Positions 22,675-31,055 of a DNA stretch of 35,338 nt are shown piece after piece. The notes under the pieces are model-generated. The model did not search any database. It worked only from the letters and a program-made list of their open reading frames with translations, and had not been told where the DNA came from. Each line of letters starts with the position of its first letter. Within the stretch, counting starts at the first letter, position 1. The DNA comes from Candidatus Glassbacteria bacterium (GTDB lineage Bacteria; Gemmatimonadota; Glassbacteria; GWA2-58-10). The translations under genes were made by a program, and so were the position numbers. The stretch covers positions 75,131 through 110,468 of the forward strand of contig VRUH01000004.1 in the NCBI GenBank assembly GCA_019456185.1. Reading direction: 5' to 3'.

Positions 22675-23223
22675 ATGGATAAGGGATACAGTGTCGTGGT
22701 GGGAATGACCCTGGCCTATGCGGTTAGTTTTTTCGGTATGCTGCTGGCCTATATCGTCTACCAGCGCAATCACAACGAAAACGAACTCTGGCGCCGTCGT
22801 CCGGTCGGCGTATCGTTTTTCAGCGCGGTTTACGGGTATATCATTCCAGCAGTGTTTGTGCTCAACGCGCTGCTGACCCTGTTTATTAAAATTTTCCGCG
22901 GCTGGGATTTCAATGCTTTCGTCTGGACCAACCAGGCGCTGGGCTGGCCCCTGGCGGCAGCGGCGCTGCTCTACTGGCTGGTGGGCAGACACTCCTGGCG
23001 GCTGGATCGCTGGCTTGGCTACGGTATCTGCCTCCTGCTGGCTCTTGCCGGAACCGCCGCCCTGCTGGCCGGCACGGTCTCGATGATTTCTGCCCGGATC
23101 GCCGACCTGCATATAATCGGTTCCTACGTCACGGCTTTAATCTGGCACGTGCTCTGGTCGGTTTATTTCATCCGCGCCGGCACACGGACCTCGTTTTTCC
23201 AAAGCAGCATTCCTACATCCTGA
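22675..23223 (+). CDS. Hypothetical membrane protein, about five helices
   Basis: ATG 22675 follows GGAGACG. The 182-residue product has hydrophobic segments at about 7-27 (VVVGMTLAYAVSFFGMLLAY), 55-75 (YIIPAVFVLNALLTLF), 90-108 (ALGWPLAAAALLYWLV), 118-138 (YGICLLLALAGTAALLA) and 150-168 (GSYVTALIWHVLWSVYF). Charged loops (NHNENELWRRRP, GRHSWRLDRW) lie between them. I recognise no family. Nothing links it to its neighbours, DUF502 divergent on the left and RtcB on the right, the latter with its own promoter. A role as transporter, sensor or envelope protein cannot be separated from sequence alone. Confidence 0.75.
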   Translation: MDKGYSVVVGMTLAYAVSFFGMLLAYIVYQRNHNENELWRRRPVGVSFFSAVYGYIIPAVFVLNALLTLFIKIFRGWDFNAFVWTNQALGWPLAAAALLYWLVGRHSWRLDRWLGYGICLLLALAGTAALLAGTVSMISARIADLHIIGSYVTALIWHVLWSVYFIRAGTRTSFFQSSIPTS

Positions 23224-23301
23224 CCCTGATTGCTCATTTTGCGAATCAGTGCGATCTGCTCCCCTGCGCTGGATTGCCGGGCGCCTCCGCCCGTGGCGCG
23301 C

Positions 23302-23330
23302 TTGACAATTCGACGGTGCTTGAGTATGTT
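23302..23330 (+). promoter_or_regulatory. Sigma-70 promoter of the RtcB gene
   Basis: Perfect TTGACA (23302-23307), 17-base spacer, then TATGTT (23325-23330, four of six). Start would be near 23337, about 47 bases before ATG 23384. Confidence 0.65.
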
Positions 23331-23383
23331 TAAGTCCATGCAATTTAAGGCTTTCGGCAATATGACGTGCAGGGTGGCGTAAG

Positions 23384-24817
23384 ATGCAATTCAAGCGGCT
23401 CGACGATTATCGCTGGGAGATTCCCCGCACCGGCGGGATGAATGTGCCGGGCCTGGTTTTCGCCTCGGCGGAGATGATCGATAACATCAGGCGGGACAAA
23501 GCAGCCGATCAGGTTGCCAACGTGGCCTGGTTGCCGGGTGTGGTGGGCAGCAGCATGGCCATGCCCGATATCCATTGGGGCTACGGTTTCCCGATTGGCG
23601 GGGTGGCCGCGATGGATGCGGACGAGGGTGTGATCAGCCCCGGCGGAATCGGTTATGATATCAACTGCGGAGTCCGGCTTGTCGCTACCGGGCTGGGATA
23701 TGAGGAGATCAGTTCCAAAGTCCGCGGGATGGTAAACGGACTGTTCCGCGACGTACCCTGCGGGGTGGGCAAGGGGGGCGAGCTTAAACTCGACCGCAGG
23801 CAGCTCGAAAAAGTGGCCCGGCAGGGCTCCCGCTGGATGGTCGCCAACGGCTACGGTTCCGAAGCGGACCTGGAGCACTGCGAGGATGGCGGCTGCTATC
23901 AGGGAGCCGATCCGGATGCGGTCAGCGACCGGGCTTACAGCCGCGGCCGCGACCAGTTGGGCACCCTGGGCAGCGGCAACCATTTCCTCGAACTGCAGGA
24001 AGTGACCGAGGTGTACGACGAGGAGGCCGCCCGCGCTTACGGCCTGTGGCAGGGCCAGTTCGTTGTTTTCATCCATTCAGGTTCCCGCGGGTTCGGCTAC
24101 CAGGTTTGCGAGGACTCGCTGAACGCGATGAACCGTGGCATGGCCGGACTCAAGCTCGATCTTCCCGACAAACAGCTCGCCTGCGCATATATCGACAGCG
24201 ATGCGGGCCGTCGCTATATTTCCTCCATGGCCGCCGCGGCCAATTACGGGTGGGCCAACCGTCAGCTTCTCCAGCACCGCGCTGTTGATTCGCTGATGCA
24301 CACGCTCCGGATTTCACCCTCGAAGCTGCAAGCGCGGCTGGTATACGATATCGCTCACAACAACGCCAAGCTGGAACGTCACACGGTCAATGGCCGTGAG
24401 CGGGAGTTGATGGTCCACCGCAAGGGGGCCACCCGCTCGTTCGGCCCGGGCCGTCCCGAGGTGCCCCCGGCATACCGCGCGGTCGGCCAACCCGTACTGG
24501 TTCCCGGCGACATGGGCACGGCCAGCTATGTCCTCGCCGGCACCGAGCAGGCGATGAGCCGTAGTTTCGGTTCCAGCTGCCACGGCGCTGGGCGGGTGCT
24601 GAGCCGCAAGGGCGCTATCCGTCAGGGGCGCGGCCGCTCGATAGCCGCTGAGCTTGAGAAGGCGGGTGTCTACGCCGTAGCCCGCGGCAGGCACACGCTG
24701 AGCGAGGAGATGCCCGAGGCCTATAAGGATGTCAACGAGGTTGTCGATGTGGTGGACCGGGCGGGCCTGGCCCGTAAAGTGGTTAAAATGAGGCCGGTCG
24801 GAGTGGTAAAAGGCTGA
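23384..24817 (+). CDS. rtcB: RtcB-family RNA 3'-phosphate/5'-OH ligase
   Basis: A 477-residue RtcB. Motifs in order: 'MAMPDIHWGYGFPIGGVAAM' (about 58-77), 'ISPGGIGYDINCGVRLV' with metal ligand C95, 'GTLGSGNHFLEL' (H200), 'FIHSGSRGFGYQV' (H231), 'DIAHNNAKLERH' (H326), 'VPGDMGTASYVLAGT' (373-387), SFGSSCHGAGR with H400, the His that becomes guanylylated, and 'AYKDVNEVVDVV' (447-458). RtcB joins 2',3'-cyclic phosphate or 3'-phosphate ends to 5'-OH ends with GTP and Mn2+. It acts in tRNA splicing in archaea and animals and in RNA repair in bacteria. All the listed active-site residues are present, so it should be active. No archease, RtcA or RtcR is in the window. It is monocistronic with its own promoter. 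Confidence 0.95.
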   Translation: MQFKRLDDYRWEIPRTGGMNVPGLVFASAEMIDNIRRDKAADQVANVAWLPGVVGSSMAMPDIHWGYGFPIGGVAAMDADEGVISPGGIGYDINCGVRLVATGLGYEEISSKVRGMVNGLFRDVPCGVGKGGELKLDRRQLEKVARQGSRWMVANGYGSEADLEHCEDGGCYQGADPDAVSDRAYSRGRDQLGTLGSGNHFLELQEVTEVYDEEAARAYGLWQGQFVVFIHSGSRGFGYQVCEDSLNAMNRGMAGLKLDLPDKQLACAYIDSDAGRRYISSMAAAANYGWANRQLLQHRAVDSLMHTLRISPSKLQARLVYDIAHNNAKLERHTVNGRERELMVHRKGATRSFGPGRPEVPPAYRAVGQPVLVPGDMGTASYVLAGTEQAMSRSFGSSCHGAGRVLSRKGAIRQGRGRSIAAELEKAGVYAVARGRHTLSEEMPEAYKDVNEVVDVVDRAGLARKVVKMRPVGVVKG

Positions 24818-24905
24818 ATAGATGATGCTATGCCGATGGTGCGCGGAGCGATAAAATTATTTGTACCAGTTAAGAAGCAGGCAGGATCGGGAAGGGCAGT
24901 GCTGA

Positions 24906-26039
24906 ATGTCGAGAGCCGTTCTCAGCCCGGATGTGCTTGAGATCATGCGGGCGGCCGATGTGATGGTGCCCGCGCCGCTGGCGGTGGACAGCTCGGGCAG
25001 CCTGCTGGAGAGCCAGCAGAAACTGCTGACCCGTTATTATCTGGAAGCCGGTGCGGCCACGGTGGTCCCCGGCACCCATACGGGCCAGTTTTCACGTGGC
25101 GATCTCGATTTGTACCGCCGGTGGCTTGAGCTGAACGCCGAGATGATCGACACCTGGGGCGACAGTTCAAGTACGTTCAAAATGGCCGCGGTCGGCGGCT
25201 CGATCGCGTTCGACATGCTGCGGGCCGCTGCCGAGGCCAACTACGACCTCGTGATGGTGGCGCCCACATCGTTTGTCACCGCCGACGGGAAGGCCATGAG
25301 CGAGCAGGACTCTCTGCAACTGCTGGCCGAGATGGCCGAGGTGGCGCCGCTCTATGGTTTCTATCTGCAGAAAGCTGTGGGCGGCCGGGAGTACAGCGCG
25401 GATTTCTGGAGCGGGATGTTCGAGATCGCCTACGGGTCCAAGGCAGCGCCGTTCAGCAGGGCGAAAACCGACGTGATGATGCACGCGGCGGTAACCTCGC
25501 AAAGGCTGGACGAGCTGGTGATGGTGACCGGCAACGACGACTATATCGTCGGCGATCTGCTCAAGACCTGGTACGACCCTGAAGACAAAAGCCGGTCTCT
25601 GCGCTTTTCCGCCGGACTGCTGGGCCATTTCGCCAGCGACACCCGCGCGGCCGTCAGGATGGTGCGGAGGGTGAAAAAACACCGCGACGACGACCATCCC
25701 GCCGGCGATCCGTGGCCGGGCGAGGCCATGGTGGAGCTGGCCGGGGCGGTGAGCGCGATGAACTACGCGGTTTTCGATACCGCCGAGCTGCCCGGGTCGC
25801 CCCCGTTCGAGTGCTGCGTTATCGGCGTGGAATACCGTCTGCGCAAGCTGGGGCTGATGTTCGAGGAGACGGATATCCGCTGGCTCGGCCCCGACGATAC
25901 GGTCCGCCTGGAAACCGGCCGGCCGGGCCTGTGGCATGAAATCGATATCGCCTATTCAGCGAGACCGGAATTGACCGACGATGACTGGCTGGATGCCGAA
26001 AAAATTCAGCTGTGGAAGAACGAACTGAGAATTGACTGA
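24906..26039 (+). CDS. DapA/N-acetylneuraminate lyase superfamily protein (atypical aldolase)
   Basis: The 377-residue product starts at ATG 24906 with GGAAGG upstream. It carries the outline of the DHDPS/NAL TIM barrel: an early strand 'PAPLAVDSSGSL', 'YYLEAGAATVVPGTHTGQFS' (family: G-x-x-G-T-x-G-E), 'AAAEANYDLVMVAPTSF', LYGFYLQKAVGG (about 149-160) with Tyr candidates, and 'FEIAYGSKAAPFSRAKTDV' (about 172-190) with a candidate Schiff-base Lys at 179. The usual GTTGE and YNxPxRTG motifs are altered, and it is about 80 residues longer than DapA. A lysine-biosynthesis role is therefore doubtful; an aldolase or dehydratase for a sugar or keto-acid is more likely. It overlaps or abuts the SDR gene, and the kinase and regulator genes follow in the same orientation. 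Confidence 0.7.
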   Translation: MSRAVLSPDVLEIMRAADVMVPAPLAVDSSGSLLESQQKLLTRYYLEAGAATVVPGTHTGQFSRGDLDLYRRWLELNAEMIDTWGDSSSTFKMAAVGGSIAFDMLRAAAEANYDLVMVAPTSFVTADGKAMSEQDSLQLLAEMAEVAPLYGFYLQKAVGGREYSADFWSGMFEIAYGSKAAPFSRAKTDVMMHAAVTSQRLDELVMVTGNDDYIVGDLLKTWYDPEDKSRSLRFSAGLLGHFASDTRAAVRMVRRVKKHRDDDHPAGDPWPGEAMVELAGAVSAMNYAVFDTAELPGSPPFECCVIGVEYRLRKLGLMFEETDIRWLGPDDTVRLETGRPGLWHEIDIAYSARPELTDDDWLDAEKIQLWKNELRID

Positions 26040-26055
26040 GCGGAGTATCGGCCGG

Positions 26056-27144
26056 ATGAGCTGGAAAAGCCTTGCCCGGATCGACAGTGTCGACCGGTGC
26101 GATTTGAACGAATACATGTCCCGCCCGGACGAGCGGGTGCTGAAGCTGATTGAGCGGCGCGACGACCGGGACGTGGTGATTTACGGGGCCACGGGCAAGT
26201 GGACCATGGATATAACCGAGATGCTCCTGCGCGCCATGCAGCAGACCGGTAAAACCGGCGTCAGGGTGCACCTGGTGGCGCGGTTCAGCAACGAGGACGG
26301 AGTCCGCTCCCGTCTGGCCCGCTACGAGGGAATGTATCGTATCCACAAGGTCGATTTTCTCAATCTGTCGATGAGCGACCTGGTGGCGATCGACGCCGCG
26401 TCATCATGGGTTTTCTATGGAATCGGCTACAAATTTCGCACCAGTGAAACCGAGGAGGAATACCGCCGCCTGTGCGACATGTACGGCAAGGTCATTCCCT
26501 CGCTGATATTTACCTGCCACATGAAAAAATCCGCTATCGTGATGATCGGCTCGGGAAACGCGCTTTCGCCGACTCCGGTCGACATGCAGGCCCCGGACAA
26601 TGCGCCGCTCGTCCCGTTGCCCCGGCAGGTCTACGGGGAGTCGATCAAGAACAAGGAGGACATCCTCAGGCTGATCCTGGACGGCGGGGGCAGCGACAGC
26701 AGCCGGGCGGTGATCCTGCGGGCTATGTACACGACCAACCTGACCTACGGCGGTCTTGAAAAACCGATGGTGGCCGTGATGAAGGGCGAGCCTGTCAATC
26801 TCGAACAGGCCGGAGTGTTCAACATTATCAGCCACCGGGACGCCGGTATCCTGGCTATCCTTTCCTCCGAATCGGTCTCGAATCCGGTAACCACTCTCAA
26901 CCTTTCGGGCCATACGGTAGCCGTCCGCACGGCCGCCGAGGTGGCCGCCGAAGTGTTCGTCAAGCCGGTGAACTATCTGGGCAGGATGAGGAACTTGCAC
27001 CTGCTGGCCGATGACAGCAAGATCAAGAGCCTTTACGGCGGATGCCTGGATTCGCTGGAAGAACTGCTGGAAGCTCAGGCGTTCTGGATCAAGCACCGGG
27101 GCGGGTCGCTCGAACTCGACCACAAGGTCGGTATGGCGATCTGA
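26056..27144 (+). CDS. NAD(P)-dependent extended-SDR (epimerase/dehydratase-like) protein
   Basis: ATG 26056 follows GGAG; TTG 26032, overlapping the previous stop, would add eight residues. The 362-residue product begins its Rossmann domain with 'DVVIYGATGKWTMDITEML' (GATGxxT, NAD(P) binding, about 38-57). It continues with 'VHLVARFSNEDG', 'VDFLNLSMSDL' and a Y-containing loop. A later 'VYGESIKNKEDI' holds the Y-x-x-x-K-like pair of an SDR active site. The C-terminal half ends with 'FWIKHRGGSLELDHKVGMAI'. It belongs to the nucleotide-sugar epimerase/dehydratase group in the broad sense. Tight spacing behind the aldolase-like gene suggests two steps of one pathway acting on a sugar acid or similar substrate; this is inference. 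Confidence 0.75.
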   Translation: MSWKSLARIDSVDRCDLNEYMSRPDERVLKLIERRDDRDVVIYGATGKWTMDITEMLLRAMQQTGKTGVRVHLVARFSNEDGVRSRLARYEGMYRIHKVDFLNLSMSDLVAIDAASSWVFYGIGYKFRTSETEEEYRRLCDMYGKVIPSLIFTCHMKKSAIVMIGSGNALSPTPVDMQAPDNAPLVPLPRQVYGESIKNKEDILRLILDGGGSDSSRAVILRAMYTTNLTYGGLEKPMVAVMKGEPVNLEQAGVFNIISHRDAGILAILSSESVSNPVTTLNLSGHTVAVRTAAEVAAEVFVKPVNYLGRMRNLHLLADDSKIKSLYGGCLDSLEELLEAQAFWIKHRGGSLELDHKVGMAI

Positions 27145-27271
27145 GCTTCCGGAGGCGGAACCGCTGACAGGTTGGGCCCTGGAACAAAGTGGCAGACGGA
27201 ATGTAGAACAATCCAGACAGAAGGTCAGCGGCCAAGAGAGCGGGAAATCAAACGGTCCTGGGAGAGACGTA

Positions 27272-29509
27272 ATGCTCAAGATGGACAAAACTCTCGAACA
27301 GTTACAGAGTGAGATCCGGCAGCTGCGCTCACGGCTGAAAAAGGCCAGCAGTACCGAGGACCGCCTGCACGACATCGAAAAGCGCTACCGGGAACTTCTG
27401 CAGAGCAACGACAGCCTTACCCGCGAAATATACGCTATCCGCTCGATAGTCAACATGCCCCAGCTCTACCTGGACGATGATCTCAGGATCGTGGGCTATT
27501 CAGCCGATTTTGTCCGCCAGACCACCAAAGTGATCGACTATGCCCGTGAAGGCACAGACCTCAGCGTTCTGGTCAAAAAGAAAGACGTGGATAATCTGCG
27601 CGAGTACCTTGAAAGGCTCCGAGCTCTCGAGAACCTGCCGTACGAGGACGGCGAAGCCTGGCAGTTATGTTACAGCGGGCCCACCGAGCAGGACCGGATC
27701 GGCGGTCAATGGACGATGCACACGGCGAACGATAACTGGAAATTCGCCAACCATGAGGGTAAATGGCGTCTCATCCACCTTCCGCACACCGGGGATCGCC
27801 TGGATTGCTGCCTCTTGTCAGCCAGGGAGTACGGCGGACCGTCCGAGGACGTGCGGCTGGTTTATAAAACCCGTACCTCCAAAAACCCGGACAACATCCT
27901 CGACAACACCTGTTTTATCTCCGCCACCTCCGGCAAGGAAGCGGTAATGCCGGATATCAACGGCTACACGGTTTGCCTGGGATCCAACTACAACTCGCTG
28001 GCAAGAATTCAGAAGCAGGGAGCTGATGTTGTCAGCAGGCACGAAATACTGGAGCCGGATACGGAATACCTCGTGGAAGTGGAACGGATCGGCGGCAGGG
28101 TGAGCCGTCGGGCAACCAATCTGGATACGGGCGAGGAAATGCCGCTGCTGTATTTTATCGATTTCGACGCAATTTACGACCGCGAAAACCACATCGGGTT
28201 CTATACTTACAGCGGAGAGGCCCATTTTTACGATATCGAGATCTACACCCGTCCGTCACGGTTCGATATCGAACAGTTCTGCCTGCCGTTCCAGATCGAA
28301 ATAACTCCCAGGGGCTACGGTCTGAAGAGCAAGTACTTCGAATTGAAATACGTGCGCAACGAACTCATGGGTAAAACGCTGCACACGCTGATATTCAACG
28401 ATATTACCACGCGCAAGGCACACGAAAGCAGGCTGCGCGAGAGCGAGGAGAAGTACAGAAAACTGTTCGAGGAGGGCCGGGTGGCTCGTTCCACAACCAC
28501 TCCGGACGGCCGGTTTATCGATGTCAATAAGGAGATGGAGCGGCTTACCGGCTATACGCGTGAGGAGCTCTGCGGGTCCAGGGCGGAAGTATTGTACGTC
28601 GATCCGGAAGACCGCAGGATATATATCGCCCAGTTAGAGCGCGACACGTATGTCAGGGACTACGAGCTGAAATTCAAGAAAAAAGACGGGACCCTGATGG
28701 ATTGCATGATTACCTCCAGTATCCATCCATCCACCGACGGCAGTGCATTCTTCATTGAGGGCAGTATTCAAGATGTTACAGAGCGCAAGCGGATGGAAGC
28801 CAAGCTGAAGGAAGTGCAGAAGATGGAGGTTATCGGCCGGATAGCATCAGGCGTGGCCCACGAGGTGCGCAACCCGCTCAATGCCATCCTGGCCATCAGC
28901 GAGGCTCTGAACGAGGAAATCGGCGACCAGGAAGCTTACAAGCCTTACATGGACCATATCTGCAGTCAGGTCGACCGACTTTCCACCTTGATGAATGACC
29001 TGCTTGAATTGGGTAAGCCGCTCAAGACCACCGAATTCATGCCCGCGGCTGTATTTGATATCTGCCGCGGCGCGCTCGAACTCTGGCGCCAGAGTTCCTC
29101 GCTCAAATCGTGTACCGTGGTGATGTTCGACAGGACCGATGGAGCCAGGCTCAAGGTCCTGGGCAACAGTTCCAAGCTTAAGCAGGTAGTGTTGAATTTA
29201 CTGGAAAATGCGGCCCAGCACAGCCCGGAAGGCGAGACAATTGAACTGGAGTTGTCGCGCTCCGGCGAAAACAGGGTTATTATTCGTGTCACGGACCAGG
29301 GACCCGGGATTCCCAATGATGTTATGCCGGAAGTGTTCAAGCCGTTTTATAGCACACGGGTCAGAGGATCGGGCCTGGGCCTGAGTATCGTGAAAAATAT
29401 TGTGGAAACCCACGGCGGCACGATCGAGATGATCAACAATGACCCGCCCCCCGGCCTGCGGGCCGAGGTAACCCTGCCGCTGTTCGAGGATACAGGTGAT
29501 GAAGCATAA
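27272..29509 (+). CDS. Soluble PAS - ConA-like - PAS hybrid histidine kinase
   Basis: ATG 27272 is preceded by GGGAGAG; an upstream frame extension to 27011 overlaps the SDR gene and is a shadow. The 745-residue product has no signal or membrane helix, so it is cytoplasmic. Layout: coiled coil (1-50); PAS-like segment (about 60-115); a beta-rich domain about 125-330 with 'YTVCLGSNYNSLARIQKQG', 'EYLVEVERIGGRV' and 'HIGFYTYSGEAHFYDIEIY', the pattern of concanavalin-A/DUF1080-like lectin folds; PAS plus PAC (about 385-505, RLTGYTREEL, GSIQDVTERKR); HisKA with the H-box 'SGVAHEVRNPLNAILA' (H530); and HATPase with 'LNLLENAAQHSPEG', 'VTDQGPGIP' and 'GSGLGLSIVKNIVETHGG'. It overlaps the response-regulator gene by 11 bases, so both are made together. 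The lectin-like domain may sense a cytoplasmic sugar or glycan; this is inferred. Confidence 0.85.
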   Translation: MLKMDKTLEQLQSEIRQLRSRLKKASSTEDRLHDIEKRYRELLQSNDSLTREIYAIRSIVNMPQLYLDDDLRIVGYSADFVRQTTKVIDYAREGTDLSVLVKKKDVDNLREYLERLRALENLPYEDGEAWQLCYSGPTEQDRIGGQWTMHTANDNWKFANHEGKWRLIHLPHTGDRLDCCLLSAREYGGPSEDVRLVYKTRTSKNPDNILDNTCFISATSGKEAVMPDINGYTVCLGSNYNSLARIQKQGADVVSRHEILEPDTEYLVEVERIGGRVSRRATNLDTGEEMPLLYFIDFDAIYDRENHIGFYTYSGEAHFYDIEIYTRPSRFDIEQFCLPFQIEITPRGYGLKSKYFELKYVRNELMGKTLHTLIFNDITTRKAHESRLRESEEKYRKLFEEGRVARSTTTPDGRFIDVNKEMERLTGYTREELCGSRAEVLYVDPEDRRIYIAQLERDTYVRDYELKFKKKDGTLMDCMITSSIHPSTDGSAFFIEGSIQDVTERKRMEAKLKEVQKMEVIGRIASGVAHEVRNPLNAILAISEALNEEIGDQEAYKPYMDHICSQVDRLSTLMNDLLELGKPLKTTEFMPAAVFDICRGALELWRQSSSLKSCTVVMFDRTDGARLKVLGNSSKLKQVVLNLLENAAQHSPEGETIELELSRSGENRVIIRVTDQGPGIPNDVMPEVFKPFYSTRVRGSGLGLSIVKNIVETHGGTIEMINNDPPPGLRAEVTLPLFEDTGDEA

Positions 29510-30824
29510 TCTGTTGCTTGTCGATGACGATGAGTCTATCCAGTTCGGCTTCTCGAAATACTTTATGAAACACGGTTTCGGGATTGATTCAGTCAGTTCC
29601 CTGGCCGAAGCCCGCCAGGCGGTCCAGGACCGGCAGTACGACGCGGTGCTGTTGGACCTGATGCTGCCCGACGGCAAGAGCGTGAGCTGGATACCGGAAG
29701 TCCGGGACAAGTTTCCGGGCACGGCCATTGTCGTGATCAGCGGCCATGGCGACGTGCCGGCGGCGGTTGAAGCCGTCAAGGAGGGGGCGGATAATTTTCT
29801 GACCAAGCCGGTGTCGCTCAAAGACCTGAAAGTAGTGCTGGAGAAGAGCCTGGAAATCGGTTCGTTACGCCGCAGGCACGTTAATTCACAGCGGTTGAGT
29901 AAAAAGGCGGAACCCTATTTCGGCAGCAGCGATGCAATCAAGAAGGTTCTCGAAATGGCGTCCCTGGCCACCGAGAACGATTCAACCGTGCTGATCAACG
30001 GGGAAACCGGCGCGGGAAAAGGGGTGCTGGGACGTTGGATACACGATAACAGTCCGCGCAATCAGGCGGCATTTGTCGAAATCAATTGCAGCGGTCTCAA
30101 GGGCGAATTGTTCGCCAGTGAATTGTTCGGCCACGCCAAGGGCGCGTTCACGTCCGCGACCCAGGATAAGCCCGGGTTGATCGAAGTCGCCGACGGCGGC
30201 ACGCTGTTCCTGGATGAAATAAGCGACATGCCGTTACCGGTGCAGGCCGAGTTTCTTAATGTTATCGAGGAGCGCAACTACCGCCGCCTGGGCGAGGTGT
30301 CGCTCAGGCGCAGCGAGTTCAAACTTATCTGCTCCACTAACCGGGAACTGCTCGACAAGACCACGGACGGCAGTTTTCGCCAGGATCTCTACTTCCGGAT
30401 AAACGTCTTTCCGATCAGGATTCCATCCCTGCGTGAGCGGATGGAAGACCTTGACGGCCTTGTCAGCCACCTGCTGGCCTCGATGGGAGGAGAGCAGACC
30501 GTCATCGGGGAAAATGTGATGCAGCTGCTGCGCTCTTACAGCTGGCCGGGAAATATCCGCGAATTGAAAAACGTGCTGGAAAGAGCTATCTTGTTAGCCA
30601 GAGGCGGAGAACTTGGACCCGAGCATTTCACCGGTTTGCGCGCCGATTTGTCTTTCGATATCCAGGGAAATTCGGGAGTTATGAGCCTGGAGGAAATGGA
30701 AGGCGTCCATATTAAGTCGGTTATGGCGCGTTACGATGGCGACGCGCGGCGGTCGGCTGAAGCACTGGGTGTTTCCCTGGCTACGCTTTATCGCAAGTTG
30801 AAAAAAATATCCTCCCCAGGTTAA
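29499..30824 (+). CDS. NtrC-family sigma-54 response regulator
   Basis: ATG 29499 (GTG 29496 is one codon earlier). The 441-residue product has a receiver (acidic cluster 'LVDDDES', phosphoacceptor D53, K103 in 'LTKPVS'). An AAA+ domain follows with Walker A 'GETGAGKG' (168-175), the sigma-54 contact loop GAFTSA (215-220, instead of GAFTGA), Walker B 'GTLFLDE' (234-240), and 'CSTNRELLDKTTDGSFRQDL' (sensor and arginine-finger region). The C-terminal Fis-type helix-turn-helix reads 'DARRSAEALGVSLATLYRKL'. It is the cognate partner of the kinase, whose gene overlaps it. After phosphorylation such proteins form hexamers and open sigma-54 promoters; two candidate promoters lie at 30997 and 8472. 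The Ser in the loop is a conservative change but deserves notice. Confidence 0.93.
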   Translation: MKHNLLLVDDDESIQFGFSKYFMKHGFGIDSVSSLAEARQAVQDRQYDAVLLDLMLPDGKSVSWIPEVRDKFPGTAIVVISGHGDVPAAVEAVKEGADNFLTKPVSLKDLKVVLEKSLEIGSLRRRHVNSQRLSKKAEPYFGSSDAIKKVLEMASLATENDSTVLINGETGAGKGVLGRWIHDNSPRNQAAFVEINCSGLKGELFASELFGHAKGAFTSATQDKPGLIEVADGGTLFLDEISDMPLPVQAEFLNVIEERNYRRLGEVSLRRSEFKLICSTNRELLDKTTDGSFRQDLYFRINVFPIRIPSLRERMEDLDGLVSHLLASMGGEQTVIGENVMQLLRSYSWPGNIRELKNVLERAILLARGGELGPEHFTGLRADLSFDIQGNSGVMSLEEMEGVHIKSVMARYDGDARRSAEALGVSLATLYRKLKKISSPG

Positions 30825-30860
30825 GTGCTTCCCTTAGAATCCTTTAACACTGATTCAATG

Positions 30861-30873
30861 CTGCATAGTGCAG
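30861..30873. repeat. CTGCA-TAG-TGCAG palindrome
   Basis: A perfect 5-bp inverted repeat with a 3-base spacer, about 125 bases before the sigma-54 promoter. It could be an activator site or chance. Confidence 0.3.
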
Positions 30874-30893
30874 AAAATTCAACACTTTGGAAT

Positions 30894-30934
30894 GATTCTC
30901 ATAAGTGAAACTGGAAATTGCGATTATGAGAATC
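30894..30934. repeat. 11-bp inverted repeat, candidate enhancer site
   Basis: GATTCTCATAA (30894-30904) and TTATGAGAATC (30924-30934) are perfect inverted copies separated by 19 bases. They end about 63 bases upstream of the -24/-12 element at 30997, the usual distance for NtrC-type upstream activator sites. No T-tract follows, so a terminator is unlikely. Confidence 0.6.
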
Positions 30935-30996
30935 GACGCCATGACTTGTAAAGTATAAGATTTTATGCAATAATAAGTTAACCTGTCCGGGATTTG

Positions 30997-31011
30997 TGGC
31001 ATTTTTCTTGT
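30997..31011 (+). promoter_or_regulatory. Sigma-54 (-24/-12) promoter of the receiver gene
   Basis: TGGCAT (30997-31002), five bases, TTGT (31008-31011): spacing GG-N10-GT instead of GG-N10-GC. This is a good but not perfect match. The start near 31023 gives a leader of about 33 bases before ATG 31056. Confidence 0.5.
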
Positions 31012-31055
31012 TTAAGGTAAATGACCAATACTTCCTTAAATGTCAGGAATCCCGG

